DNA of 64,000 bases from UMGS1696 sp964430105 (GCA_964430105.1 CAYSEF010000002.1:1-64000); one strand, 5' to 3'; shown: positions 7,774 through 17,175, numbered from the stretch's first letter. Made by a program: numbers and translations. The notes: generated from the sequence alone by a model not told the origin.

Positions 7774-9321
7774 ATGAAAAGAACACTATCGCTTGTCCTT
7801 GCACTCCTCATGCTTGCGCCCACTGTACTTACTTCATGTGCAGAATCCTCGAATGATGAGACAAAGACTCCCACAAACGACACTACTGTAACTCCGTCCG
7901 GTGATAATGTAGTGTCAACAGATGACGACAATCCGTACTACGAAGGTTATGTAGATCCCTTCCAGAATGTTTCTTACGGTGGTAAGACCTTTAGAGTACA
8001 CAACTCTATCAATGCCGCTACAGGCACAATGCAGTCTTCTGCATACCTCATTGCAGGTCCCGAAGAATACACCGGTGACGCAGCTTCCGACGCAGCTTAT
8101 GACCGTAACGGTACTGTTGAAGATATGCTCGACATTGACCTCGTATTCGATGGCTACGACTGGGGTTACGGCGACGTTGCCGCTAACATTCGTACCCTTA
8201 TCACATCCGGTGATACTTCATACGATCTTATCGTAAACGATATTTATGGTCTTGCACCTATCGTAACAGAAGGTATTTTCGCTAACGCTAATGATGGCGC
8301 AAACTTTGATTTCAGCAATCCCTGGTGGTATGACCAGTTTATGTCTGACGTTTCCATCCATGCTGATCTCCGTTACCTTCTCGCAGGTGACTTCTTTGTT
8401 GACCTTCTCCGTACAGCACACGTTCTTTTCATGAACAAGGATATCTATGTTGATAACCAGCTCGGTACAAGCGGTAACGATGTATATCAGACTGTAATCA
8501 ACGGCGATTGGACTCTCGACGAATTCAAGAGACTTATCGAAGTTTGCTACAGAGATACCAACGGTAACGGCACAGCTGATATCGCTGACACATACGGCTT
8601 TGTAGCTATGGACTCTTGGGGCCCTGTATGTCCCTTCATCATCAGTAGCGACCCCGGATTCATCGACAGAGATGAAGAAGGCTTCCCTGTAATCACTGTA
8701 AACAACGAACGCTCTGCACTTCTTGTTGAAAAGCTTCTCGAAACATACAACAACGCTGCTAACTCCGTAAAGCTTGATGAATCTGTTTCTCTTAACATCT
8801 TCACAGAAGGCCGTGCACTCTTTATCGGTTACCAGAGACTTGGTACTCTCGAAAATGCTCAGCTCCGTGACTCCGAAATTGATCTTGCAGTTCTTCCTTA
8901 TCCGAAGCTCGACGAAAACCAGCAGAACTACGTTACCTCCGCACACGACACCTCTGAGCTTGGCTTTATTCCTGTAACAGTTACAAGCGATGAACTCGCA
9001 TTTGCTTCTGCTGTAATCGAAGTTCTCTGCCGTGAAACATACGCTCAGGTTCTTCCTATTTACTACGAAGAATCCCTCAAGATTAAGTATACTCGTGACG
9101 AAGCTTCCGCTCAGATGATCGATATCATCCACGACAACTTCGACAACGGTTTCCCGCTTGCATACTCCAACGGTCTCGCAGGTGTATTCCTTAAGGCTAC
9201 ATTCGGCGACACTGTTACCGACAACGTAAACACCTTCGCTTCCAGATGTAAGTCTTACTCCAAGGTTGCAAACAAGCTTCTTGGTGATATGATCAAAGCC
9301 TGCGAAGATCTGATGAAATAA
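7774..9321 (+). CDS. Solute-binding lipoprotein (orphan)
   Basis: A 515-residue exported lipoprotein. MKRTLSLVLALLMLAPTVLTSC is a lipoprotein signal with lipobox LTSC. A Ser/Thr/Asp-rich linker to about residue 55 leads to a binding-protein-like fold with weak resemblance to family 1 extracellular solute-binding proteins (repeated aromatic stretches such as NPWWYDQF, and DTSELGFIPV near the C-terminus). It is a clear paralogue of the gene at 24827-26374: both are exactly 515 residues and share ENPYYEGYVDPF-type, YTGDAASDAAYDRN, FFxDLLRT, LGYQRLGTLE-like and SAQMIDIIHDNF stretches. There is no permease or ATPase beside it, so it may deliver ligand to the permeases at 26641-28721. The start at 7774 has AGAAAGG upstream; a GTG four codons earlier is less well placed. 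The ligand is unknown; a sugar is inferred from the paralogue's locus. Confidence 0.85.
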   Translation: MKRTLSLVLALLMLAPTVLTSCAESSNDETKTPTNDTTVTPSGDNVVSTDDDNPYYEGYVDPFQNVSYGGKTFRVHNSINAATGTMQSSAYLIAGPEEYTGDAASDAAYDRNGTVEDMLDIDLVFDGYDWGYGDVAANIRTLITSGDTSYDLIVNDIYGLAPIVTEGIFANANDGANFDFSNPWWYDQFMSDVSIHADLRYLLAGDFFVDLLRTAHVLFMNKDIYVDNQLGTSGNDVYQTVINGDWTLDEFKRLIEVCYRDTNGNGTADIADTYGFVAMDSWGPVCPFIISSDPGFIDRDEEGFPVITVNNERSALLVEKLLETYNNAANSVKLDESVSLNIFTEGRALFIGYQRLGTLENAQLRDSEIDLAVLPYPKLDENQQNYVTSAHDTSELGFIPVTVTSDELAFASAVIEVLCRETYAQVLPIYYEESLKIKYTRDEASAQMIDIIHDNFDNGFPLAYSNGLAGVFLKATFGDTVTDNVNTFASRCKSYSKVANKLLGDMIKACEDLMK

Positions 9322-9332
9322 AATTTAACAAC

Positions 9333-9387
9333 AAAAAGGCTGATGCACTACGGAAGAAATTCCAAAAGTGCTATCAGCCTTTTTTTA
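9333..9387. terminator. Bidirectional terminator between convergent genes
   Basis: AAAAAGGCTGAT.GCAC pairs with GTGC.ATCAGCCTTTTTTT around an inner GGAA/TTCC loop. There are A/T runs on both sides, so it can end the lipoprotein gene (plus) and the carboxypeptidase gene (minus); the latter's stop codon overlaps the hairpin's edge. It belongs to the same sequence family as the terminators at 1948 and 40919. Confidence 0.88.
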
Positions 9388-10833
9388 TCCCAGCTTTAAA
9401 TATTCCTCAAGAGACAATCCTGATTCACGAATCTTCTGTGCGTGATATCGTCCTACATAACGGTAATGCCACGGTTCAAATTCATGACCTGTTTCAGAGG
9501 TTTTATTTTTCGGATATCTCAAAATAAAGCCGAATTTCCACGAATTCTCGACCAGCCATTCGTACTCGGGCTGATACTGAAAATCCGTTGAAACACATCC
9601 AAGCGTGTCCATATCCACTGACAATCCAAGCGAATGTTCATCAGATAAATTTTCACCCGAATATCCTTTATAGACTGCCATGCTGTAAAATTCGTTTGAT
9701 TTAAGCTCCTTAAACAGCGCATCAAGTGCTTTTGACGCATACTTAACCAAATACTGCTTCTCACTGATAATGCTCGTCTGAGAAAGCTCAGTAAGCTCTG
9801 TGGGCTTATATGACTCATCAAGCGGATTATCTTTGTTCACAAGTGTCAAAAATGCGTCACGCATATCGCCTGTCGGATTCATATAAGCTTCGTAATCGGA
9901 AAGCTCTGTATTAAAGCGAATCACGACTGAATTTTCGCCTGCATCAGGATCTGTCGAGAAGCTGACATCACCCACAAGCGGATCTTCAACTATTGAATCG
10001 ATTGGAGAGGCATCCTTGAGAATAAACGACGGCGCCAAATAAAGCGTCACTTCATCAGTTGAATTTTCTTCATCTTTTATGCGTGATATTCGCATTTCCT
10101 GCTTTTTTTCGTCATAAACAAGCGAAATATCAGTCATATAGTCCGTTACAATTTTTGTCGAAACCCATATTTCAGCTTCACGCAGGATGTTTTTTGTATC
10201 AAGCTCTATCAGCTGACCATTGATGATGACCTTAGCTTCATCCGACAGAAATACTATCGACTCCTCTGTACCGTCACCGGAGGCGTTCACGGGAGTTTTT
10301 CCATTCTTTGGCAGAATGAATTTCATCTCATCAGCCGTACCGCTCTCACTCATACCGAGATAATCCGATAGATCGTTAAAGCAAAAATACAAAATCTTAC
10401 CATTTGTGGATGCTTTTATCGGTGATGAACGCATTTCCTTACCGCCGTAGAAATAGGTAATTTTACCCGAATCCGAGGGCGAATCAGGTGTGCGTGAGAA
10501 GGATATCAAAAATACAGCAAATGACAATAGCGTAAGGCACACAAGAACTACCAGAAAAACCAGTATTCTACCACCTATTATGCGAAGATCTTCACGAAAT
10601 TCCTGTTTGCGTATAGCTTTTTCCTGCTCTCGTATACGTCGTTCATATTCAATTTGAGCCTGTCTGCGTCGCTGTTCCTGTGCATATCGTCGTCTTGCAT
10701 AGGCTTCACGTTGCGCCTGCTCCTCAGGAGAAATACGACGATTGCCTGATCGTGCATGATTTTGGTTTCGTTTTGAAGGTTGTCCACCGTTTGAGCGTGG
10801 TACATTGTAATCATTTCGATTTCTGCGATTCAC
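9385..10833 (-). CDS. VanY-type D-alanyl-D-alanine carboxypeptidase (M15B)
   Basis: A membrane-anchored, 482-residue peptidoglycan carboxypeptidase. The first 85 residues are very basic and Gln/Arg-rich (cytoplasmic), followed by one membrane helix at about 87-112 (IIGGRILVFLVVLVCL). Residues about 130-250 form a beta-rich module resembling copper-amine-oxidase-N-like stalk domains (FYGGKEM, INGQLIEL). The M15B catalytic domain is at the C-terminus: DEHSLGLSVDMD (398-409; zinc ligands His400 and Asp407) and EPWHYRYVG (453-461; catalytic Glu453 and zinc His456). Members trim D-Ala from stem peptides. It is the last gene of the minus-strand group starting at iorA (31 bp after mnmM). The long basic cytoplasmic tail is unusual and may localise the enzyme; this is inference. 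Confidence 0.9.
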   Translation of the reverse strand: MNRRNRNDYNVPRSNGGQPSKRNQNHARSGNRRISPEEQAQREAYARRRYAQEQRRRQAQIEYERRIREQEKAIRKQEFREDLRIIGGRILVFLVVLVCLTLLSFAVFLISFSRTPDSPSDSGKITYFYGGKEMRSSPIKASTNGKILYFCFNDLSDYLGMSESGTADEMKFILPKNGKTPVNASGDGTEESIVFLSDEAKVIINGQLIELDTKNILREAEIWVSTKIVTDYMTDISLVYDEKKQEMRISRIKDEENSTDEVTLYLAPSFILKDASPIDSIVEDPLVGDVSFSTDPDAGENSVVIRFNTELSDYEAYMNPTGDMRDAFLTLVNKDNPLDESYKPTELTELSQTSIISEKQYLVKYASKALDALFKELKSNEFYSMAVYKGYSGENLSDEHSLGLSVDMDTLGCVSTDFQYQPEYEWLVENSWKFGFILRYPKNKTSETGHEFEPWHYRYVGRYHAQKIRESGLSLEEYLKLG

Positions 10834-10864
10834 CGTATCACTCCTTTCTTATGTTATTTTAATA

Positions 10865-11434
10865 TTACTTTGCTTTTGTTTCGATTACGATAAAAAACGG
10901 GCTTTCAGGTGAATTCAGCATACGGAACTGTGCAATGCTATACTTAAATCTTGAAATTCCGCTGAAATACTTGCACAATTCCTCACCTTCAGCAGCACCC
11001 TCGGGATGTCCCGGATATACTGCAACGAGAAGCACTGCATCATCAGCAAGCATACCAAGTGCAGATTCAACAGCAGGCAAGGTTGTCGAGCGTTGTGTTG
11101 TGAGCTGTTTTCTTCCGACACCGGGCAAATATCCGAGATTGAACATTCCCGCCTTGATAGGCTTATGAACAAATTCAGCTGCACGATGATGAGAAGCACA
11201 TATCAATCGCCAGTTATCGGGACAATTATTTGCTCGCAAATTGCGTTCTGTCGATTTAAGTGCATCGGGCTGTATATCAAAAGCTATAACAGAACCACTT
11301 GCTCCTACTGTTTTTGAGAGAAAAACGGTATCATAACCATTGCCCATTGTAAAATCCACCGCAGTATCACCTTCACGGAGATGTGCGAGAATAAAATGTT
11401 TTTGTAAACTGAGAAGATCCACCACTATAGTCAA
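10865..11434 (-). CDS. mnmM: tRNA (mnm5s2U34) methyltransferase, MnmM/YtqB family
   Basis: A 189-residue class I SAM methyltransferase. The SAM loop is DFTMGNGYDT (27-36), the acidic strand end is FDIQPDAL (52-59), NLGYLPG is at 99-105, VAVYPGHPEG follows, and the ending PFFIVIETK is typical of YtqB. YtqB/MnmM makes mnm5 from nm5 at U34 of wobble-modified tRNAs in Gram-positive bacteria. The ATG overlaps the end of iorB by four bases, so the two are translationally coupled. Older annotations call the family rRNA methyltransferase; the YtqB signature favours the tRNA role. Confidence 0.85.
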   Translation of the reverse strand: MTIVVDLLSLQKHFILAHLREGDTAVDFTMGNGYDTVFLSKTVGASGSVIAFDIQPDALKSTERNLRANNCPDNWRLICASHHRAAEFVHKPIKAGMFNLGYLPGVGRKQLTTQRSTTLPAVESALGMLADDAVLLVAVYPGHPEGAAEGEELCKYFSGISRFKYSIAQFRMLNSPESPFFIVIETKAK

Positions 11435-12021
11435 GCCTTTCGTGAAATATTATAACCGATATCAAATGCTGACAGATACACCTCTGCATTATCCTCAGAC
11501 ACACACGTCAAAACAGAACGACGTACAATGTCATAATCAAAGCCAAGCGAATCTGTCGCAAGTCCGAGAAGTACAGCAGTACAGGCACTTATATCGCCGG
11601 CTTTTTCAGCTATATCCTGCAAATCATATGGTCGAAGATCAACGCCGAGGAATTGTATATCGGGAATTATTTCATCCGGATATTCAGCTTCTCCGTTTTC
11701 TACTGATTTCGGCATTATCTGCTGTGTTGATGTAATAATAGTACCGCCGTTGGAAAGATATGGCAGACAACGTGCTGTTTCAAGCAGCTCAAGGCTAAGG
11801 ATAACATCAGCATACCCTTTGCCGATTATCGGTGAATTCACTATTTCATCGGCTTCACCGATACGCACAAATACAGCAGTAGCTCCGCCTTCCGCAGATG
11901 CTTCATTAGCGTCGGATATTTTAACGTCGAGTGAGGAGTTCAGTGCGATCTCGCCAAGTATTCTTGATAAAAAGTGCACGCCCTGTCCGACAACTCCTGT
12001 GACAACAATATTCTTTGGCAT
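11431..12021 (-). CDS. iorB: Indolepyruvate ferredoxin oxidoreductase beta subunit
   Basis: A 196-residue gamma-domain protein of the 2-oxoacid:ferredoxin oxidoreductase superfamily. It has NIVVTGVVGQGVHFLSRILGE at the N-terminus (quoted in part: GVVGQGVHFLSR), EASAEGGATAVFVRIG (the region that contacts CoA/substrate) and DVILSLELLETARCLPYL. With IorA it would convert aryl pyruvates to aryl acyl-CoA using ferredoxin. The start at 12021 is chosen because CAGGAAA lies just upstream and MPKNIVV matches family N-termini; an in-frame start at 12087 would overlap the neighbour. The partner gene at 12059 lacks its catalytic half, so activity of this pair is doubtful. Confidence 0.85.
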   Translation of the reverse strand: MPKNIVVTGVVGQGVHFLSRILGEIALNSSLDVKISDANEASAEGGATAVFVRIGEADEIVNSPIIGKGYADVILSLELLETARCLPYLSNGGTIITSTQQIMPKSVENGEAEYPDEIIPDIQFLGVDLRPYDLQDIAEKAGDISACTAVLLGLATDSLGFDYDIVRRSVLTCVSEDNAEVYLSAFDIGYNISRKA

Positions 12022-12058
12022 ATCTGAATTTCCTGTCTTATAATAATGTTTTTGCAAA

Positions 12059-13018
12059 TCAGAAGCGTTCCGGAATAATCGCACCAATTTCGCAATAATC
12101 AGGCTCTATACCGAACAGCATTTCTCGAAGCGTTTCTTCAGAGCATTCACCGAACATACACAGTACATCCCTGCCGATAACCTGAAGTCCATTCGACATA
12201 CAGTGATTTTCGATTACGGGTGCTATTTCTTCAAGCACAATCACTGTTTCATAGTGCGAAGCAAAATCGTTTATAAGCTGTGTCGGCATTGGATTAAGCA
12301 TTCCCAGCTTGAGATAAGATGCATTCTGTCCGAAAGCCTCTTTCGCATGATTCAGACAACCACCGGCTGTTATAATACCGACAGCACTTTCATTGTCCTC
12401 GATATTATTGAGCGATGCTTTTTCTGCAAAATCAGCGAAATCCATGCACAAATCAAGCTTGCCTTCATCTGCACTTCCCTCTCCGATTTCGACTACGGAA
12501 GCTGTACGACTGATACGTGGAGTAAGACGCACGATGACAGGCACAGCGAATTTTTCCGACAAACGATATGCCAAAGCGATATAGCTTCTACACTCATCGG
12601 AATTTGATGGTTCAAGTAGCGGAAGTCCTGCGGATAACGCAAATGTTCTGCTGTCAACTTCAAACTGTACATTCGGATCATCTGTAACACAGATCACCAT
12701 ACCTGCCGAAATTTTTAAGTCAGCTACAGAATCGACAAGCTCAGCGACAATATCACTGTCTGTCATTTTCAGCTCGCAGAAGGAACGCAAACCGTTTTTT
12801 GCGGTATTCACAACAGCTTCAAGCGATTCTTTTTCGTCCTGTACAAGCTTTATGTCAATCTCGGCTTTTGCTTCGATATCTACGGAGCAAAATTGTGTTT
12901 TTGGAAAATTTTCGACAGCTTCTTTGAGCCTTGAAGTGCTTGAAGTGAAAAAATTCTTCACTCCTGCTTCATAGAGTCCGTATGCGATGCTCTCACTTCC
13001 CGAAAGCAGTTTTTTCAT
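12059..13018 (-). CDS. iorA: IorA-like protein lacking the TPP domain
   Basis: A 319-residue protein matching only the N-terminal part of IorA, which is normally near 580-600 residues. Visible are MKKLLSGSESIAYGLYEAGV (the usual start, quoted to 20), the pyrimidine-type domain, VTDDPNVQFEVDSRTFA (111-127), LPLLEPSNSDE (132-142), and a domain II with VIVLEEIAPVIENH and GLQVIGRD. It stops just where the ferredoxin and TPP-binding domains should begin (no CPGCPHR-like motif, no GDG-N30-N motif, no Cys clusters). No remnant of these fits the 37 bp before iorB. The N-terminal glycine-rich substrate loop is also degraded (TSSTSRLK). The start has GGAGGT six bases upstream. It may be a relic, a regulatory subunit, or part of a complex whose TPP subunit is encoded elsewhere. 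Confidence 0.75.
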   Translation of the reverse strand: MKKLLSGSESIAYGLYEAGVKNFFTSSTSRLKEAVENFPKTQFCSVDIEAKAEIDIKLVQDEKESLEAVVNTAKNGLRSFCELKMTDSDIVAELVDSVADLKISAGMVICVTDDPNVQFEVDSRTFALSAGLPLLEPSNSDECRSYIALAYRLSEKFAVPVIVRLTPRISRTASVVEIGEGSADEGKLDLCMDFADFAEKASLNNIEDNESAVGIITAGGCLNHAKEAFGQNASYLKLGMLNPMPTQLINDFASHYETVIVLEEIAPVIENHCMSNGLQVIGRDVLCMFGECSEETLREMLFGIEPDYCEIGAIIPERF

Positions 13019-13052
13019 ATTTTACCTCCGCACGACTTTACTTTAATAAATA

Positions 13053-13082
13053 ATTATACTATATAAACGTGCACTCCGTCAA
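13053..13082 (-). promoter_or_regulatory. Promoter of the iorA-iorB-mnmM-vanY group
   Basis: Minus strand: TTGACG (13082-13077), 18-bp spacer, TATAAT (13058-13053), 35 bp before the ATG of the iorA-like gene. Confidence 0.7.
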
Positions 13083-13186
13083 TAACTTAGGTGTAAATTT
13101 TGTCCGAAAGAGCTATATAACATTGCATTTTAAGCGTGATTATGATAAAATTAAAGCAACAAAAACAATTACTGATCGGTGATAAA

Positions 13187-15244
13187 ATGAAAGATAACAG
13201 CTCTATCAAAAATGAATTAAAACAGCGTGTAGAATTTTTGCGCCAAAAAATAACCCGTGCCTCTGAGCTTTATTATAATCAGGATGCACCTGAGATTTCA
13301 GACTACGAATATGACGCAATGTTCGAGGAGCTGAAACAGCTTGAGTTAAAATATCCTGAGCTTGACGATAAAGCTTCACCAACACACAAAGTTGGCGGAA
13401 CTGCATCGGAAAAGTTTGAAAAAGTGACACATCCTGTAAAAATGGGCAGTCTTACTGACGTTTTCAGCGAGGATGAATTAAAAGCCTTCCTTGATCGCAC
13501 TACAAATACACTGCTCGAAGAAGGAATATCACGAAATGACATAATTTATTCGATAGAACCGAAAATCGATGGGTTATCCGTATCATTGACCTACGAAAAC
13601 GGTAAATTGACACTTGGTGCAACTCGCGGAAACGGAATTATCGGAGAAAACGTCACTGAAAACATCCTCACGATTGCAGGAATACCACACGTCCTTTCAG
13701 AAAATCTGAATCTGACTGTGCGTGGTGAGGTTTATATGCCTCATTATGCCTTTGATGAGCTTAACAAATTAAAGGAAGAAGCAGGCGAAAAGCTGTTTGC
13801 AAATCCCAGAAATGCGGCGGCAGGCTCACTCAGACGTTTGGATGCCAAGGAAACAGCGGCTGCAAAGCTTGATATTTTCGTTTTCAATTATCAAACGGGT
13901 GATCTGTACTCAGACGGACACGAAGCAACCAGTCACGGTGAAACTATCTCGCGTATAGCAGAGTTAGGATTTCATACGATAAAAATTCAATCTCTTACAA
14001 GCTCTCACGATGAAGTTATTGAAGCTGTTCGTGAGATCGGTAAAATGCGTTCGGAGCTGCCTTATGACATCGATGGCGCAGTTATAAAAATAAACTCTCT
14101 CAGCCAGAGAATTATGCTCGGTGAAAATCCATCAACTCCAAAATGGGCGGCAGCATTCAAATATCCACCGGAACAAAAGCAAACAAAGCTTTTGAGCATC
14201 GAAACCAACATCGGACGTACAGGTGTGCTGACTCCTCTTGCAATACTGGAGCCTGTCAAGCTTGCCGGCACTACTGTTTCAAGAGCGACACTGCACAATA
14301 TTGACATAATCCGTGAACGTGATATAAGGATAGGTGACACTGTTATCGTTCAAAAGGCAGGCGATATCATTCCCGAAATCATCGGAGCAGTAAAGGAAAA
14401 GCGCAACGGAACTGAAATTGAGTTCACATTCCCACAGGTATGCCCGTCATGCGGAGAAAAGCTCTTTTGGGATACAGACGACGATTCTGAAAGCGGTGCG
14501 CTGAGATGTCAGAATCCGACCTGCCCTGCACAGCTCGAAAGAGGAATAATTCATTTTGCAAGCAGAGGCGCAATGAATATCGATGGACTCGGCCCTGCTA
14601 TCGTTAAGCTTTTGATAGACGAAGGACATATCCACGATGCAGCCGATCTGTATTCGCTGAAAAGTGAAGATATAGCCTCTCTCCCCAGAATGGGCGAAAA
14701 ATCCGCTGAAAATCTAATGAACGCTATCGAAAAATCAAAAAATGCCGGTGCAGCAAAGCTGTTGTACGCTCTCGGAATACGTCACACAGGTGAAGCTGCC
14801 TCGGAGGCTGTTGTAAATCGTTTCCGTTCTGTAGATGCACTTTTTGATGCAAACGAGGAACAACTCTCAGATATCCCCGACATAGGCGAAATAACCGCAC
14901 GAACTATCGTAGAATTTTTCGCACTTCCCGAAACAAAATTGCTTTTTGACAAGCTGAAGTCAGCAGGGGTTATCACAGAATTGCCCGAACAGCAGGAAAA
15001 CAACGAAAAATCGGACATATTCGCAGGCATGACCTTTGTTCTCACAGGAACGCTTCCTACAATGACACGAGGAGAAGCTACCGAAATCATCAAAGCAAAC
15101 GGTGGAAAAGCATCAGGCTCTGTTTCAAAAAAGACGACCTATGTTTTGGCAGGTGAGGATGCCGGTTCAAAGCTGACGAAAGCACAGGAGCTTGGTGTTA
15201 AAATCATAAGCGAAGAAGAATTTTTGGAAATGGTGAGAGGATAA
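13187..15244 (+). CDS. ligA: NAD-dependent DNA ligase
   Basis: A 685-residue LigA, the essential replicative ligase. Domain order: Ia domain (YYNQDAPEISDYEYD), adenylation domain with EPKIDGLSVS (nucleophile Lys126 in this numbering), GNGIIGENVTENI, TKWAAAFKYP-type motif (STPKWAAAFKYP), OB fold (GRTGVLTPLAILEPV), Cys4 zinc finger (CPSCGEKLF...CQNPTCPAQ), HhH region (PRMGEKSAENL, IPDIGEITA) and a C-terminal BRCT domain (FAGMTFVLTGTLPTMTR). The start at 13187 matches family N-termini; in-frame ATGs at 13136 and 13142 would add 17 or 15 residues. Only a weak ribosome site (GGTG) is visible. It heads a plus-strand group with two hydrolases. Confidence 0.97.
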   Translation: MKDNSSIKNELKQRVEFLRQKITRASELYYNQDAPEISDYEYDAMFEELKQLELKYPELDDKASPTHKVGGTASEKFEKVTHPVKMGSLTDVFSEDELKAFLDRTTNTLLEEGISRNDIIYSIEPKIDGLSVSLTYENGKLTLGATRGNGIIGENVTENILTIAGIPHVLSENLNLTVRGEVYMPHYAFDELNKLKEEAGEKLFANPRNAAAGSLRRLDAKETAAAKLDIFVFNYQTGDLYSDGHEATSHGETISRIAELGFHTIKIQSLTSSHDEVIEAVREIGKMRSELPYDIDGAVIKINSLSQRIMLGENPSTPKWAAAFKYPPEQKQTKLLSIETNIGRTGVLTPLAILEPVKLAGTTVSRATLHNIDIIRERDIRIGDTVIVQKAGDIIPEIIGAVKEKRNGTEIEFTFPQVCPSCGEKLFWDTDDDSESGALRCQNPTCPAQLERGIIHFASRGAMNIDGLGPAIVKLLIDEGHIHDAADLYSLKSEDIASLPRMGEKSAENLMNAIEKSKNAGAAKLLYALGIRHTGEAASEAVVNRFRSVDALFDANEEQLSDIPDIGEITARTIVEFFALPETKLLFDKLKSAGVITELPEQQENNEKSDIFAGMTFVLTGTLPTMTRGEATEIIKANGGKASGSVSKKTTYVLAGEDAGSKLTKAQELGVKIISEEEFLEMVRG

Positions 15245-15245
15245 A

Positions 15246-16232
15246 ATGCAGACCTTTATTATCACATTACTGATTATTGCCATATTATTCCTTATATTTG
15301 CCTTTGCCGGTGGATTTTATATGTATCGTTTTGCGACGGTACGAAATGATAAATCAAATAAAGATTACTGGACTCGTGAGCTGAAAAAAACCGACTACTT
15401 CACAGATGAAGAATTTGCTATGATAAAATCCGGTGAAAGCTTTATCAAAAGCGAAGAACGTGAAGCTGTATGTATTGAATCGCACGACGGACTGCGCTTG
15501 AGTGGACATATAATCGAAAATCCATCACCTGTTGGCGTTATTATTATGGTACACGGATATCGCTCTCACCCTATCCTTGATTTTTCATGTGCAGTCGAAC
15601 CGTATTTCAATAATGGATTTACAATGCTTCTTATCACTCAAAGGGCGCATTGTGACAGCGGTGGAAAGCACATCGGCTTTGGTGTTCTCGAAAGATATGA
15701 TGTCGTTCGCTGGGTAGATTACGCAAAAAATCGCTGGCCCGATCTGCCTATAGTTCTCGACGGTGTTTCAATGGGTGCTTCAACGATAATGATGGGTGGC
15801 GAGCTGGGATATCCGTCTAATGTCAAAGCGATTATATGCGACTGTGGATTCACAACTCCCGGTGCGATATGTCGCAAAGTGCTAAAGCAGTGGTTCAAAT
15901 TACCACCGTTCCCGCTTTTTTATAGTGCCAAGTTATGGATAAAGCTGTTCGCAAAGTATGACCTTGAAGGCGCATCCTCTGTTGAGGGACTGAAAAAACT
16001 CTGCGAAAGTGAAAATTCACCATGTGTTCTAATCGCACACGGCAAAAAAGACGATTTTGTTCCATATAAAATGGCAGAAGAAAACAGAGAAGCTTATAAA
16101 AAGGCTGAGCGTTTGTGGTTCGTTTCCTCTGATGAAGCTGACCACGGAATGACATATTTGAAAGACAAGGATAAATACGTCACAGCTCTGTATGAAATGT
16201 TTACGGCAGCAGGAATACAAATACGGAAGTAA
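15246..16232 (+). CDS. Membrane-anchored alpha/beta hydrolase
   Basis: A 328-residue serine hydrolase. An N-terminal membrane helix (about 3-25, FIITLLIIAILFLIFAFAGG) anchors it. The alpha/beta core follows: MVHGYRSH (oxyanion region, 101-108), LDGVSMGAS with nucleophile Ser175, GKKDDFVP with acid Asp269/270, and EADHGMTY with His300. The arrangement resembles the BAAT/Fes1-like or cephalosporin-hydrolase type seen in clostridial genomes; the substrate cannot be told. It begins one base after the ligA stop, so is translationally coupled to it, and is followed 37 bp later by the EEP gene. Confidence 0.88.
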   Translation: MQTFIITLLIIAILFLIFAFAGGFYMYRFATVRNDKSNKDYWTRELKKTDYFTDEEFAMIKSGESFIKSEEREAVCIESHDGLRLSGHIIENPSPVGVIIMVHGYRSHPILDFSCAVEPYFNNGFTMLLITQRAHCDSGGKHIGFGVLERYDVVRWVDYAKNRWPDLPIVLDGVSMGASTIMMGGELGYPSNVKAIICDCGFTTPGAICRKVLKQWFKLPPFPLFYSAKLWIKLFAKYDLEGASSVEGLKKLCESENSPCVLIAHGKKDDFVPYKMAEENREAYKKAERLWFVSSDEADHGMTYLKDKDKYVTALYEMFTAAGIQIRK

Positions 16233-16269
16233 TATTTTTAGCAAAGAGCTTCAAGGGGAAAGGTTCACA

Positions 16270-17046
16270 ATGAAAAATTCAATCCGATTCATGACATACA
16301 ATATACAGCATGGGCATATACATCTAAGCAAGCAATCAGGCGATGAAATAGATTTAACAAAGGTTGGAAGTGTTATACGCAATGCTTCTGCCGATATCAT
16401 AGGACTTAATGAGGTTCGAGGAAACGGAGCAGATGGTTACACTGCCCGAGCAAGTGCTTACACTGCTCAAGCCGAATTTCTGGCGAATTATCTGGGCTTC
16501 CACTGCTATTTCGGACGTTCATGCTATATAGGCAGGTCAAATCCATACGGAAACGCAATTCTTTCACGATATCCAATAATTGAAGCAAGGGTTATTCCGA
16601 TTCCCGACCTTGCCGATCCACGAGATATGCGTAACTATGAGCCTCGCTCAATAACAAGATGCGTTATTGAAATACCTGCTGACGAAAACTCAAAGCTTAA
16701 TATTGCAGTCTATATTTCTCACTTTGGTCTGCACGAAAGAGAGGCAGAAGTAGCTGTTTCAACAATCAAAGGAATTCTTAAGGATGAAGAATTACCGTTT
16801 GTTCTCATGGGTGACTTCAATCTCACACCGGAAAGCACATTTATGGAATATTTCTACAATGAACTCACTCCTACAGATGAGCTTATGCCTGAAAACGAAC
16901 GCTGTACCTTCCCTTCCGATGCACCTGACAGCAAGATCGATTACATTTTTACCTCCACTGATGTGAAGCCTGTTAGCGCAAATGTTATTCGAGCAATCGC
17001 AAGCGATCACTGTCCGATAGTTGCAGATATCGAATTTTCACATTAA
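16270..17046 (+). CDS. Endonuclease/exonuclease/phosphatase family protein
   Basis: A 258-residue protein of the EEP (DNase I/sphingomyelinase-like) fold. Motifs in order: RFMTYNIQHG (Asn metal site), GLNEVRGNG (metal Glu), YISHFGLHEREAEV (catalytic His), LMGDFNLTPES (Asp/Asn), DYIFTSTD and ASDHCPIVADIEF (Asp-His pair). The family hydrolyses phosphodiesters of nucleic acids, lipids or inositol; the small size and lack of signal peptide point to a cytoplasmic enzyme. The start at 16270 has AAGGGGAAAGG upstream; longer in-frame starts would overlap the previous gene. It ends the ligA group before a terminator at 17176. Confidence 0.9.
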   Translation: MKNSIRFMTYNIQHGHIHLSKQSGDEIDLTKVGSVIRNASADIIGLNEVRGNGADGYTARASAYTAQAEFLANYLGFHCYFGRSCYIGRSNPYGNAILSRYPIIEARVIPIPDLADPRDMRNYEPRSITRCVIEIPADENSKLNIAVYISHFGLHEREAEVAVSTIKGILKDEELPFVLMGDFNLTPESTFMEYFYNELTPTDELMPENERCTFPSDAPDSKIDYIFTSTDVKPVSANVIRAIASDHCPIVADIEFSH

Positions 17047-17175
17047 TTTTCTTTGAAATACGACAAATATCGGGAGATTTGAACAGCCTGTCGAAAACTT
17101 TGTTGATAACTTACTGAAAAGCTGTTGAAATAGGCACTTTTTCGCCCTCAAACTTCATCGAAACTCAAACCGAAT

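Noticed and set aside
8218..9132. A 304-codon open frame opposite the orphan lipoprotein gene
   Set aside because: It has no ribosome site, no recognisable domain, and lies wholly antisense to a well-supported gene; its openness follows from the strong codon bias of that gene.
12022..12058. A frameshift that would rejoin the missing TPP domain of the iorA-like gene
   Set aside because: Only 37 bp separate the stop from iorB, and no frame in this area or in iorB encodes TPP or Cys-cluster motifs.
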